In this document: piece after piece, positions 48,555-64,000 of the stretch
Position numbering within the stretch: the first letter of the stretch is position 1
How the letters are laid out: every line of letters starts with the position of its first letter
Assembly (NCBI RefSeq): GCF_949628265.1
Contig: NC_088788.1
Coordinates: 29,870,335-29,934,334, forward strand
Direction of reading: 5' to 3'
DNA from: Cloeon dipterum
Lineage: Eukaryota > Arthropoda > Insecta > Ephemeroptera > Baetidae
DNA: 64,000 nucleotides
Notes under the pieces: generated by a model
Database searches by the model: none
What the model was told of the DNA's origin: nothing
Seen by the model: the letters and a program-made list of their open reading frames with translations, nothing else
Program-made: the position numbers and the translations under genes

Positions 48555-50954
48555 TTAAGAGGAATTTTGTGGTACAGTACCAAAATTCTTTCTCAGTTGT
48601 TCTAGGAAGACAAAGGTAAGGATTGTGTGAGGGCCGAGTCGAACGAATGCAGGTACATAGCCTTTGAAGAATCCAAGTGGACCAAGCTTACCCGTGTAGG
48701 TGATCAAATGCCACAAGTTCTGAAAATTTTTTTGTTTAACAAAATTACACAGTTATTATGATACTTACCCTGAACTCTCCTGGTTTGGCATTCATTGCCC
48801 TGGTTTTGATGACATCTAAAGGTTGAGTCATGGTCGTTGCGACAGCGCCCTAATGATAAAACATACAATGCTCAAAGACGCAAATCTCGACAAACACAAG
48901 AATCTTACTGCAGTAAGACTGGAGAGGAAGTGGGTCAACAAATTGTCCTGGAAGTATCCTGACGCGAGCAGCGTCAATTTTACTTGATCGTAGAAGGAGA
49001 GCTGGCCCACAGTCATCAAGACAGCCCTGCTGGTGGCAGTCGTGGCGCCAGCAAATAGCCGGCGAATTCCTTCTTCCTGGTACACCCGTAATAGACCATC
49101 AAATGCATGTTTGTAGCTGACATGGCAATTGAATCATGAGTGTAAGCGATTGCTTTGATTGTCCACAGTTACTTTCTCCTGGATTCAGGTGGAAGCTTAA
49201 TGTCATTCTGCATACGAACGTTGATCATGTCAGCAGGCGTGCCAATGAAGCCCCCTGCAGCACCCGCAAGAGCCGCCAGGGCAACTCGCTGGTAAAATGG
49301 TATGGCCTCGCCAGATGGGGCAACAGCTTGTTTAGACACCTGTTATTATAAAAAAATAAATCTTGCATTTTAGAAGATTTCAGATGAAAGTTGAAAATAA
49401 AATGTATATAGCGTTGCTAAAACCAATTTTTAAAACAGAGATTGCCTCTGAGTTTCAGGTTGTTAGTTTGAACCATGAAGCCGACACCTGAACAGATGAT
49501 GCCAGCAAGAGGAATGTGCTTGTGAAATTGTCTGATAATAAATACTTTTAGAAATTAAAAAGACGAACATCAAAGACCAATTTGATTTCATTATGTGCAG
49601 CAAACATAAAACGTTCAAAAGAAGCTAACACATTTCATCACTTTATCTGTGAAGCGCACATTAATTTGATATTATCAAAAACTATAATGTCAGTACACTT
49701 GTAAGGGACAGAAATTTCATCAAAAAAAGTTTTGCTAGTTTACTTTATGACTGTGTTGTTAGTTTGTGTATGAATTGTAGATATTAAAACAGGCCTCTAT
49801 GTAATTTTCATAGATGAAAAAACCCATGCGTTTAAGTCATCCCTTATTTAAAATTAAGCCAGACTGATTCAAACTGAATATGAGGGAATTAATTTATTTG
49901 ATTTTTAGCCAGACCTGAGAATGTTTTTGATGTCAGCAAACACCTTTCATCCAACAATAAGCATTGTTATTTACGACTTGAAAAGAATTCCTCATAAGGC
50001 CCATTTTTTTATTTTGAAGAACTTCGATTTTTATCTCTTCTATTTCAGATAATTCTGGTTGGTCTTAAATGGTTCACGGTTTGCCTTTTAATCTTAATAT
50101 ATTATTTAATTACCAAAAGGAATAACAGCACTGATTACTGATGTTGAGAAAAATTTAAATATTCTTTCCCTCGGAAAATAGCATAAAAAGGTCAAAAAGG
50201 CATAATAATTTGCATTGAATAAAAATATTTCGCAATTAATTTAAACTTTAGCTCAGAGCGCTGCCAAAAAGAGAAGATAAAATAGCCTTATCTAGAGAAA
50301 TGATGAGGGCGAGCCTGCATCAAGCCCCTTTTATAAACACATCTGTGTGCGTAAGCAGCGCCAGGAGCCAAAAAACTTACCTCATAAATGCCAAATCTGG
50401 TGGTCGAGTATGACAACTGCCGGCACAGTGACGCTGAAAGACCATTATACAGTGCCAACACTCCTTGCTGACGCACGATGCTGCTTGCCATTCGCCCCAG
50501 ACTAGATTTGCCCTCTTGTTGTGTTTGGAGATGGACCTACAAAATGACTTACCAAAATTAGACACAAAAATTTAACAAACCAGACTCATTACAAAATATT
50601 TAGGGGACTTTGAGACTGTCTTTAAGGAAAAAACAAAAGTGGAAAGAGATATAGACTTGGTCCAGCTCGATAATATTTTTTGTCTTTGAATATCTGTCTC
50701 AAAGAGAAGAACTTTGACCTCAAGATGACTCCTTGGCGAAAAAAGTGGTTGTCGCCAGAGGGGCGTGGTGGATAGGTAATGAATGAACCTCGCGGCTCAA
50801 CGAAGCCACTTAAGTGCTAAAAGAAGGAAGTGTACTTAAAAAAAACATGTATACATGCCTTCAACAAGTCCAAGGGATGTGTGCAGCATGCTGCACCCGC
50901 AGAAGCAACTCCTCCAAAATACCAGCGGCTCAGTTTCTTTGCTTCGACTCCCAT
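48555..50954 (-). CDS. SLC25A10: Mitochondrial dicarboxylate carrier
   Basis: Six exons: 50954-50859, 50536-50381, 49339-49173, 49116-48909, 48849-48769, 48719-48555; 290 residues (human 287). The three carrier repeats each show the PxDxxK/R signature: THPLDLLKVHLQTQ, GTPADMINVRMQND, and TQPLDVIKTRAMNA. RWYFGGVASAGAACCTHPLD at the start and LGFFKGYVPAFVRLGPHTIL at the end are typical of SLC25A10 rather than the 2-oxoglutarate carrier. The protein exchanges malate or succinate for phosphate or sulfate across the inner mitochondrial membrane. The first intron uses a GC donor. The third exon is preceded by a 1-kb intron. Confidence 0.93.
49340..50380 (-). other. Intron 2 of SLC25A10
   Basis: About 1 kb, AT-rich, without an open frame that looks coding on either strand. 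Confidence 0.5.
50857..50858 (-). other. SLC25A10: GC 5' splice site of SLC25A10 intron 1
   Basis: The exon ends TTGTTGAAG and the intron starts GCATGT. The nearby GT four bases later would break the frame with the next exon (GTC CAT CTC), while GC joins LDLLK to VHLQTQ as in the family. GC-AG introns are a known minor class handled by the major spliceosome. Confidence 0.8.
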
Positions 50955-51936
50955 GATAAAAAAGTAGTGCACAAAAACTGACAGGGATTAAAATGTTCCT
51001 GATAAATAAAATAAAAGGAGAAAATCAATAAAAAGTTTCACAGAAGATAATGGGCGAAAGCTTTGAACCCACCCGATAGTAGCTCCTGTGGCGAAATATC
51101 AGGTGACTGGAGGGAGACGGGAAATGGTCTGATGGGAGCGACTCGTGAGGATGTTTAGTGATTGAGTGATAATTGCAGGCACATCGATTCCAAGCAATGC
51201 GAAGCAGTTTGTGTTGATCCAAACTTTGCTGTCACGATCTCATTATGCAAGGCTAGTCTCGCTGAAGAAGAGTGCGCCGGGTGAGAGCTCGCTCAAAAAA
51301 AGAGAGCTGCTGCCTTGTGTGACAGCGGGCCACACGATCCACTCATTCTAAAACTAGCGATACGCTGACCTTGGAGCGCGCATGTGCGTAAACTAATTGG
51401 TGGAAAGTGAAACCTAAAGCTTGGACTGACCGAAAAAACCGAAAGGATCGCAAGAAGAATGTGCGCTTGCTTGTTTTCTTAAGAGTAGTGCTGTTCAATT
51501 GGCTGACGCATAAAAACTCACAATTTCTCTATAAACACACGTTGCATGGAAAAACCAACATGCTCATTTTAAAGCACATTCATGTAGGCAATTTGCCAAG
51601 CCGTTATTCATTGCAGGTTGCATAAGCTCATAGCAAATTTTGGCGGGGACTTTTTGCGTCTTTTTCCTTAATTTTAATTCACAAATTATTCATAGCTACC
51701 GTTTTTATTTAACTCTGTACTACATTTTGTTACCGGTTCTAAAAATTTTAGTATCTTTTTACTATTTACTAACGGCTTTCCGAAGTTATAAATATTATAG
51801 CAGGCGCATATTTAGAAATTGTATGGAAATAAGTTAAAAATTAGGTCATTTGACAAATAACTATTAAAATAATTTTGATATACACTATATTACCAAAATT
51901 TATTCTAAATTCGCACTAAGAGCACTAAACACGTGA
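50955..51936. other. SLC25A10 promoter region and PIGQ 3' region
   Basis: GC-richer sequence at about 51060-51460 should hold the SLC25A10 promoter and 5' UTR. The part next to PIGQ is AT-rich. No gene is supported. Confidence 0.45.
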
Positions 51937-53305
51937 CTAGAATAGCTTGGCTGTGAAAATATTTTTGAGAATCTTCAGCCATTCTGCACCAGTTGGTCTA
52001 ACACAAGTACAATCATCGTTTGCTTTTTTCACTGCTTGGCAAAACGAAGCGCGACTAGGCACTAACTCCACAGTGTAGACATCAGAGTTCTGCTTTTCCC
52101 TCAAAACCATTACGGTGTTTGCTGAAATTTTATTGCCATTTTCAAGTAAAAGCTGAAATACTGCATAGCATGTATGCCGAAATTAAAAATACAAAAAGGT
52201 GTACTTACTGCACACATATTTGAGGCTGAAAATCCACGCAAGAGTAATAATGATTGGGAATGTTCGGATGAAATAACGGACCCTTGTCAGTATACCATTA
52301 ATGGCATAGAACAAGAGCCGAATCTGTTGAAAATAACAAGCAAAAATGACCTCAAACTTAATATTTTGTGACGAATTAGCTCCATACCGTTGTGAAGAAC
52401 ACATAGTAAACTGTTGTTGTCGGCAATGAGTAGATCAAGACAGTAAACAGAAGAACTCCAACAAACAATTGGCTTGGAGGGTAATCAAAACTGTCAACGC
52501 ATTGCCTTTGAGGGTTCCACTTTCGGCCTAGGAAGAGCCTCCAAAGATACATCAAAGCTTTTAGCTGAAGTGAACAAAAACTATAAATGAGAATGAGTTA
52601 CAAATCACGTGGTTGGTAACAATTATTTAGCACTTACCGAGCGGCATACACGTAAATGCAGTAAGCATGGAAACTGGCTAGAGCAATGAGATCAGCTATA
52701 ATAGCAACATGAGTTGTGATTCCTAAAAATCCAAGCCATCGAAGTGCGTGGAATGCTATCGACAAGACTGGTTGACAATGATCTTGAGGGACATACGTAT
52801 CGATATACTAATACATTTTAGCTAATTTTTGGTGTTATGAAAAATCTTACCAAGGAAAACCCACCAGAGGTTGACATTGTAGATGAAAAATTTTCCAAGA
52901 AATCTGTTGAGATGGGTGTTTAATTTGAGCCCTGCTGGGGATCCCATCAAAAATGATAAAAGGGACCTGAGTGACACCACACCATCCTATAAAGTCAGTA
53001 AAAGGATCTTTTATTAAATCCCACCCCAAGTAAAGGTATGTACAAATAATTACATCGATGATGGACATCGTCCAATCGATCAACTGCTGAGGGGTGACAA
53101 GACTAAGAAAATAGTGCATGATGACAACCCCAAGGAAACAGTCGATCAGAGCGGCAGTCAGGTGGTTCAGGGCAGCAATGCTGTCTCTGCTGTCTTTGAA
53201 CAAGCATTGTGAGGACCAGAGGAAGCCCTTGAATAGGTTGTGCAGATGAGTCAGGGAAGAACTGTAGCCGACGAGAGTTTGCACACACGCTTTCGGCGAT
53301 TTCAT
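51937..53305 (-). CDS. PIGQ: PIG-Q, subunit of the GPI-GlcNAc transferase
   Basis: Six exons: 53305-53054, 52986-52851 (end uncertain), 52807-52638, 52580-52388, 52323-52209, 52160-51937; about 360 residues. SLLSFLMGSPAGLKLNTHLN and FLGKFFIYNVNLWW, then HAYCIYVYAARFCSLQLKAL, GRKWNPQRQCVDSFDY and QLFVGVLLFTVLIYSLPTTT match PIGQ (human [64 protein letters not shown]). PIG-Q steadies the complex that starts GPI-anchor synthesis on the ER's cytosolic face. Several membrane helices are evident. The protein lacks the long N-terminal part of human PIGQ (760 residues). At the exon 2 to 3 joint the strong donor (CTTG then GTAAG) is one base out of frame with the only usable acceptor; a weaker in-frame donor (TGG then GTTTTC) exists ten bases earlier. 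Confidence 0.85.
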
Positions 53306-53876
53306 GATTGAGACTTAAGGAAATTCATGCACTGAACTGAAGTATATTAAAAGCTGCGCATTTAATATCAGATTTTAACTCAAACGAATCACATTGTTCC
53401 ATTAGAAATAAAGAAAGTAACAGATGCAAATTTTATGTTAGCCAAGAGAACACTTCGCCTGGTGCTTGGTTGCCGCTCCAGCTGAGCGATCAAGGGAGAG
53501 TTTGTTTTCGTTGGTGCCACCACCAATGAACGTCAAGAAGCAGTATTTTTAAAAGTATATTAGCGGGAAAAACACGTGCAATATAGCTGCGTATAGTAGA
53601 ATGATAATTGGCATAATTGGGATAATTGATTCGCGGAATAAAATGAATGATTGCCTACAAAATGCCTTGGTAGCCTAGATTCTTAAAAAATCTCACCATT
53701 GCTTCAAAATTGAAGCGGGAGCAATGTTTAAAATTATCGGCAAAACTAATCAGACCAATTGTGCCGGGAATTAAAAGACATTATTTGAATATTTCAATGA
53801 ACATTATTATTTTATATAATGTAGCTCATAAAAACAGTTAGGTTAATTCATAACTGAAGATATATCTTTAGGACCT
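53306..53876. other. PIGQ upstream region and beta-glucosidase 3' end
   Basis: About 570 bases with a slightly GC-richer block at 53440-53530 that may be the PIGQ promoter. Nothing else is recognisable. Confidence 0.45.
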
Positions 53877-56692
<2,816 letters not shown>

Positions 56693-59600
56693 ATTTTTAC
56701 GCGTCGCAATTGAAAACTAACCTAGGCAGAGAGTAATAAAAACTTTCTCGATTAAATTGGTTGTCAAATAGTTACATGCGCGTGCACGTATATTTCACTG
56801 AAAGCGAAAGAAACTAGCAGATTACTATAAGAGAGGTTATCTGAGTTGGCTTACAAAGACGGATTATAAGAAAAAAAACTGTAGTGGTTGACGATATAAT
56901 CTATATACCCGCGCGACCTCTATAAGCGGTAAAAAATAAGATGTTTTGGATCAAAGGTCTCTGTAGCTCTTCATTTTTTTCAGATTGATTTTTGTTTAAT
57001 TAATTTTTACTCGGGTATCCACAGTCATTTTAATAGTATTTTAATGTAAAAACATTTCCAATTCCGCGGTTCTGATTATAAGGAAACTTTAAAGGGAATC
57101 TATCTTGTCAAATTTGATTTAAAATAATTGTTAAAAAAAAAACTTAGGAATTTGATGCAATCTCGTTCTTTTATGCATTGTTTATTTTTTACTCTCATAA
57201 CAGAGTCTGGAGATAAAAAAAAGAAATTGGAAATACGTACGAATCAAAAAATTTTTAAATTATCTCTCGGAAAGTAAGGCAGGCAATGTTAAAACAACCT
57301 CCAGATATACTGAACAAATTAATTAATCAATGACTTCCTTTAACATTAAAATTATCTTTTTAAAAAAATGTTAAATAATGCCTCGAGACAAAGAAGTTAA
57401 GTTGGTATAATTACAGTCAATGGCACCTAAACTAAACAATCATGTGGCAGGAATAGACTACTAGATAAGAAAGATTATATCTTCCACGGGTGAAATGATC
57501 TTGCAATTTTTTCTTTTGAATTCTTTTAGAAGTAAAATTGTATGTCCGGAAGAAGTTGAATCTAGAAGAATCAAACAAAAAATATGCCTACTGATATGAT
57601 TTGCATTTCCGTGGATTTCAAATCTTGTTCCATTATTCAAGAAGCTTTTCAAGAACGGAGATCATAGGATTTGCGAAATGAGAAGATCAATCTTTAAAAC
57701 AAGTGAGGATAGAAGTCTCGCTCAGGGGTGATTGCACTCTTTATACGAAAGGTGCTAATCGTGCGTTGGTTTGGATTTATTACACGTAACTTACCGTCGC
57801 AGTTGAGGGCAAAAGAAGACAGCAACGCGGAGAAGGAGAGTTGATAATGAACGCCGTGTTCAAAGCGTTTTCCACCTACTTGCTCTTCTTTATTTCCTTC
57901 TTTTACTCGGCATTAAAGCAGCAGTGTGTGTACGTTGCGCACGGCATGAACCCCTGAGCGGGCTCAGTGCCCGTGCCAAGCGGCAGCCAGCCCCCGCACT
58001 GCATGCACGAATATGGGCACAACGGGTCCCTTGCCTGACGCGGCGAGCATGAACGCCTCGTTTTAACCTTGACAGCCTCTCAGGGACCACACCCGGATTG
58101 GCCCAAGCAGCGGAGGAAGCCCGCAACAACAAATAGAGTAAAGCGTATAACAGAGGGCATCTAACTCTTTTCCACGTCAAGTGTTACTCTTTGGCACGAC
58201 CCAAAGTTTAACCTCATCAGGCGCAAATGGTATACGATAGCCACCGGAGGCGAGCATTGTTCTCCCGTTTGAATGTTGGGCCAAAATCAGAGTGCATTTC
58301 AAGGCTCCGCATAAAATTTCAACAGAGACTGATCCTTTTAAAAACAATCAAATAATGAATTTAAATTCTGAACATTTTCCTCAAAGCAAAAAATCGTGAT
58401 CTTTATATTCTTGCTGATTAAATAATCGGACTTATTTTCCTCGTTTTTTTATTGCTGAGACTTTATTTTTCCCGACATTATTTGGCTCCACCTGGCGCCC
58501 TAGTTCCTATCACATAGCATCTCAGGCACAAAATAGAAACCCCTCATGACAAGGGAGTCAAAACATGTCGAGAGAAATTAAGTCCCAACTTTCAACCACG
58601 ATGTCTAGTCCAATTAATCAATCAGCAGAAATGCCTTCCTCAAGTGAAAACACACCTTCAAGTCAGTCATCTTTTTATTGCTCTACGATAATTTCGGCTT
58701 CTGCCTAAAGCCCTTTCTAAATTATGAACAGCTAAGAAAAAAAATTCAGAACCATATTTTTTCACATTTACGAAAACGTTATGTGCTTTTTAACTTTTGT
58801 GGTTGCCTTCAAACTGTAATATTTAAAACATTTAAACGAATATTAATTAAAATGTATCATAAAAAACTTATTCGCAAAGATGCAATTTATTGACCTTGCG
58901 TTAATGAAAGTTAACATATCATAATACAGATATAGTCATTCCATTGTAGGTTGTCTAAAATTATATCACATCAGCAGGAACAGGAAAAGCGAATCAAAAT
59001 TAACGTGCCGTTTATCTCATAACAATGATGTGCGTAGGCCTGTAGAAGAAGGAAGGGCGCGATTTTCACATGGAGGATGAAATTATGAAGCGGCTGCTGA
59101 TGAGACATGAAGGCAAGGGTAAGGAAGATTTTTGCACCGAACCCGTCAAGTGGGAGTTGAACTTGCGAATTCGCGGGCTAACGCAAATCGCGTAGGCTCG
59201 TGCCAGCACACGCGAAATATTGAATTGCGCGTATATTATTTTCATTTCACAGAACGCTCGAGGTTGCTTCAGCGTTTCAATAGTGGTCACGTACGACGAA
59301 CCTTCGAGAGCACAATGACGGAATTCTAGAAATAAATTAGTTCTTTGTATTTATTTATTTATTATTAACCTTATTGAAGCGTGCGGAGAAATAGCAACAA
59401 TGTCCCTGGAATATGATTCAATTAAAGCGTTCTTTGGAAAAGTATTCGAATTATCCATGCACTTTTTTACAGCTAGATGAATGAAATCAATCAGTGGGGC
59501 ATCTGGAAGCTAGATTGCCTACGCATGAATAGATCTAGCGATAATTACAGCGGAGAAAAGCATAAGGGAAATTAGCTTGTGTGTGTTCTTTCATGGAAAG

Positions 59601-62600
59601 TTCACCGAGATGAGCGTGACAAGTGATTTCCATTGTATTTAATAAAACTCTTTTCGCCCCGCAGCACTGCAACGAGTTGACTCACAAAGACGCGTGGAAA
59701 ATCCGACGCCGGGTTAATAAACAAAAATTGGATTTTGAAGAAAAATTCTGAGAAAAGGAGAGCAAGAGGAAAAGATGATGGGCTCCTGCTGCGTTCTGTC
59801 TGTGGTTCAATTAAAAACCTAACACGCTTGGAAAACAGGATTCAATTTGTGATGCACGAGAACATAAGCAAAAACAGCATTGTTAATACCGCGCTCTGGG
59901 TGGGTCGGAGAATATTATTTTTGCGAATTGTTTGCTGTTTTCAATACTTAGACTTTTTGTTCAATCTTTCTGACTAAGCGTGCGGTCTTCATTCCATTCA
60001 CACGACACGTGTTGCTATTATAGGAACTTGATCTGGACATGGTTGTCTATTTTATTGCACAATTACTACAATCTAGCAAGTGATTTATGTAATTGATTTG
60101 TTATGTGTGTTCATCGAATAATCCAAATATAGTGATCTCAACTTTTACGCGAACATAATTAGTGAGAGCATTTAAATCAGAATGCGCAGCCATAGTCAGA
60201 TTATGCATATTGCAATAAACTGAAAGCAGTCCCTCGTTGCGCTGATTGAAACCACTGGCAATGCATCATTGTCTGCTCTCAATTCGCTTCATATGGTCGC
60301 CAATGGCCTCTTGTTGAGCGGTTTGGTGTACGTTACACTGTAAGCGTTGCATCTCCTCTGCATATTACATATTCGCAAACACAGTCTACTTTCACACCCG
60401 TCGACCTGTAAACGCCCTTTGGCCCATTATTACCATTGCTATTCGCTCGGCGCCGGTGGAATTCGGTCTTGGGAACACCAACGCGCCAGATTCCGAGCGC
60501 TATTTTATTATTTAATATAAAAAAGAAACCTGATATCACGTGCAGATGGCTTTCACGCTATTTAAAAGGTGTTTCTTCGTTTAATTAAGCATTATTTAAT
60601 TTTTGGCAAGGTCCATTTCGACCATTTTTTAACAGTTTGGGCAAAGAGTTTTTTTAATTAAAGGCATTGCGGCATTTCTAAGCTAGAATGATTTGCAACG
60701 TAAATGCTTCGCAGAAGTGGGCGATTAGTAGATCTTTAGCTTGGAAATGAAAAGTGTGGGACTACCTTAAGGTCATGCGGAATGAAATATAATCTTGGTT
60801 CTCCACAATGTCGAACGAGCTGTGATGGGAGTGAAGATGACGGATTATATGCGCTGATTTGTGTTTTAATTAGGAACTGTCCAAGGTCACTCAGCTTTGA
60901 TTTTGCAGGGAACAAGTTTGGAGAGCGAAATCTTAAGTAAGAGAGGATTACATTTGGGGCGAGCAAAAAAGTAAACCAGCCAGTTTTGATTGATTTCATG
61001 ACAAAATTTCGATTCCCACGCACAGTTCCTTAGGGGCCACTCGCGAATTATCACCTGCACTGATCTGCAAACGTATGATTTGGGTCGCAGCTAAAAGATA
61101 AGTGAATGAAAACTTGTATAGCACTATATAATATAGTAATCAACGATAATTTATTTCAAAGACTGGATTGTGTCATTTCCAGTGATATTTAAATTTATTC
61201 AGATAAAATCTCTCTCTTTCATATAGATTGAATAGTACGATCATGTAACGGATATCTTGCACTCTATGTTTTTCCTGATTTTTATAAGATTATTTTTATG
61301 TCGCAAGAAGGCAAGAAGGGCACTAATACATCGAACAGCTCGTGCAATTTTGTGGTTTTTGGATCGCGTAATTCAGAGTGACATGCGGGGGACAATGCGA
61401 CCGCTGCAGTGTTGTGCATGTCTTTCATCTTTCATATCACTCTTATCCCGTTGTTTCCACAGTGCGCATTCTCTTATTGCAAATGCGGCAACCGACGAGT
61501 GTTATGCACGCTATTATCTGCTTATTATTATTTGCGTTTCCCACGCATGTGTGAGTGTTAAGAAAAGATACGTTTGAGAGAAAGTACTTGTAAATTTATA
61601 TGCCACGGGGGCGAGTTTATGTAACCGTTAATTAATAGCCTGGTTGGTCACCGATCAGTCAACACTTGATGTAGTGGAACATTACCCTTTCTGCCATGAG
61701 AGCTCCAGTTGCGTGTATTATGTATGATGTGCGAACGGGGAACGATAGCGAAGTGTTAATTGCTAACCAAATTAGGTTGCAACCGAGGTGAACCAAGTTT
61801 AAATTTTTAATAAAATAGACAGACTAATCCCTGTTCATTTGATTAGATATTTAAAAAACATTAAAGTCAGAGACTTTAAAAAATTAATTTAGCATCACTT
61901 GCAGATTCATAATTTAATTGATGCTCAATATTTCTCGAAATTGGATTTTAACAGTGATTTACTGTCAAACCTAAAACCAACCAATGCATTTTTTTCATTT
62001 TTTATTTAAAGTCGACGAAAGAGTGGGAATTTTTAAGGCCTGACGAAGGTAAATTAAATGAGCATTTCAAAATTTTCAAAGAAAAAGTACTTTAGATGCA
62101 GCGATAAATGTGCAATAAATTTGAATTTTAGGACTTTATAGCAAGCAGACATTCTGCAAAACGATGGGAGGCACAACATCTTCCTCAATATTAATAATAT
62201 GATTCGTGTCGATAAATTATCTGGTGAATCGTGCAGCAGAGTCGATTAAGGCGCCTGATTCCTTCTTTGAACAAATGCAGGCGAGCTACGGTTGGGTTGC
62301 GCTCAATAAATTTCATCTGCGTGTCGTTTGGTGCATTTATAAATTATGCTAGATGATATGAACCTGACATTTTGCTATTCCTTCTGTGGCTGGATTTTCA
62401 AGCTCAAGGAGAAACATAGCCATTTGCGACGATTTGTCGATTCTATGATAACAACTTCCTTTTTGTTCAATGGATACGGATTTTCCTTTAACGTAATGTT
62501 AAATAACTCTTTTGAAATTATAGCTATAAAAAATGAAACTGTTGAATCCGAAAAGGTGAAATAATTGATTGATAATTAATGAGTTTCAAGTTGGCTCCAC

Positions 62601-64000
62601 TTAAGTGAATAAGCAATGAGCAGCTACCAGTTGCAACGCCTCTGAAGAAGATCAGATAAAATAAAGAGATAAAAAGTTTATCATGCACTTTTCTACAATT
62701 GCCGATAGTAAAACAGCTATTGAAATTTTTCAAGAACTAACTTATTGCAGCTTTCTGAGAACGAATTATTTGGCGTGTAAAGTGTAAAAATTTAGATTTT
62801 AATTAATTTTTTTTTAATTTTTAATTTTTATTACGAATGTAGAAAAATAATTTTTGGAACTTATTTAATGTTTATCGCTCGAAACAGATGAAGCAGCTTC
62901 TTGTACATCCTGGTGAATATTTCAAGCCAACAGGAAATTATCACATTGCAAGTCGTGTTCGCGATATTATTCCATTTTAATTAACTTTTACGCTGCCGCA
63001 AATTTATATTGGAGCTATAAAGACAGCTCGAGGCTCTTCTAATTGCCGAATTTCATTTTCTTTGAGGGTAATATTCATCGTCTACCAATGCAATTATGTG
63101 ATGAACGATATTTCGCAAGCTAAGCGCGAAGCAGGGCACTGTGTTGTTATATATATTTTTTTACAACACGCGGAGAAGGAACTGGTTGGTTTGAAGAATG
63201 TTATTCCGTGGCAAATTGCCATCAAAGGGGCATAATCATCGCTAGAAACATGTGCGTCAATTCGCAACTTGCGCAATTCTGAAATTGGTTTCACATATTC
63301 CATTATTATGATCGATTGATATAAATTACAAATTACGCACGTCAATTAATTTGTTTGTTTACATTGCGCTCAATGCTGCGATTCGATTGAGCAATGGAAA
63401 ATACCTACAGTGTCGCTTGGGACGTGATACGATTTTAAATTTAGTAAAATGTTTCCTGCTCGAGAAAATCTCATCCCGTCAGCACATATTTCCGATCTAA
63501 CAGAAATTTAGCAAATACATAATGTTTTGAATGCTTTAAGCCAATGCGGACAATTTTTTTTAATTCCATGTTCAATTGTTCACGTCTAGACAAAAATACA
63601 ATATAAAACTACATGTATGCAAATATGAAGTGAAATTATTTAAAATAATTCATGATAGGTGTACAACAAGATTTTCCTTAAGATATTTTTTAAGAATTTT
63701 CGTCTGGTTGAAGTGATGAGTGACCAAAATTTTTGGTGACTAATTGCAGTCTTACGTAAGCGATTCATTTGGAGTCAAGTGTCTGCCAAACTGTGATGTC
63801 ACTTTCCTCCGATATAATAGTCATGAGAAATGCCAGAATATATTCAAAATCTTAACGTTCATCATATTTGACAATGAAACCGTGTGTCATGAACGCACTG
63901 GCACAGGTGATAAAAACGTACGCACGTTCTCGCGAGTGATATGTGTGCGCGCCGCCTCATTGCATTTTTTGGGCCGAGCATTGTTTTGAATCGCTTGCGT
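56693..64000. other. Gene-free stretch at the right edge
   Basis: I found no exon with convincing protein similarity on either strand over 7.3 kb. The only patch with different composition is about 57830-58270, which is GC-rich and contains an inverted CCAAT (GGATTGGCCC, about 58092). Many TAATTA-like motifs are present, as expected in AT-rich DNA. The region may be regulatory or an intron of a gene beyond the edge, but nothing in the sequence decides this. Confidence 0.45.

Noticed and set aside
57890-58180. 96-codon frame on the minus strand with a hydrophobic start, and a short plus-strand frame from 57847 that looks like a signal peptide
   Set aside because: The minus frame lacks an ATG at its start and is Arg/Ala-rich as expected from GC-rich DNA; the plus frame stops after about 36 codons.
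61257-61577. 106-codon open frame on the plus strand near the right edge
   Set aside because: Composition and sequence look random, with no domain, signal or splice context.

Overview
This is a eukaryotic, AT-rich window with many spliced genes. Most introns are only about 45-100 bases long, and the proteins are animal ones. The set (T-type calcium channel, L(3)mbt, BLOC-1, PIG-Q, a GH1 glucosidase with a signal peptide, a C-type lectin) fits an arthropod, most likely an insect with a compact genome. A mayfly-like lineage would fit, but the sequence alone does not prove it. Exon ends were read by eye from splice signals and frame continuity, so expect errors of 1-2 bases in places.

Left part (1-18.9 kb): the first coding exon of a T-type calcium channel (minus) ends in a perfect U12-type AT-AC donor. 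SPATA20 (minus, 3832-13405) follows. Its 5.4-kb penultimate intron holds an oppositely oriented gene for a secreted or membrane protein of unknown family. SPATA20 also carries two alternative copies of one exon, separated by only 20 bases. A many-exon C-type lectin (plus, 14951-17974) comes next.

Middle (18.9-44.1 kb): LUC7L3 (plus), BLOC1S4 (plus), L(3)mbt (minus, 14 coding exons), a CARD plus death-domain adaptor (plus), SH3BGRL (minus), ELP6 (minus) head-to-head with GET4 (plus), and PDSS2 (minus) tail-to-tail with GET4.

Right part (45.6-56.7 kb): WARS2, SLC25A10, PIGQ and a GH1 beta-glucosidase, all on the minus strand. From 56.7 kb to the end I see no gene.

Most of these are unrelated housekeeping genes packed side by side. 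Themes that recur are mitochondrial function (SPATA20, PDSS2, WARS2, SLC25A10), RNA and tRNA biology (LUC7L3, ELP6, WARS2) and membrane trafficking or GPI synthesis (BLOC1S4, GET4, PIGQ). I found no CRISPR array, rRNA gene, convincing tRNA, or intact transposon or virus-like element. The strongest new observations are the SPATA20 exon pair, the U12 donor, and the CARD-death-domain adaptor.
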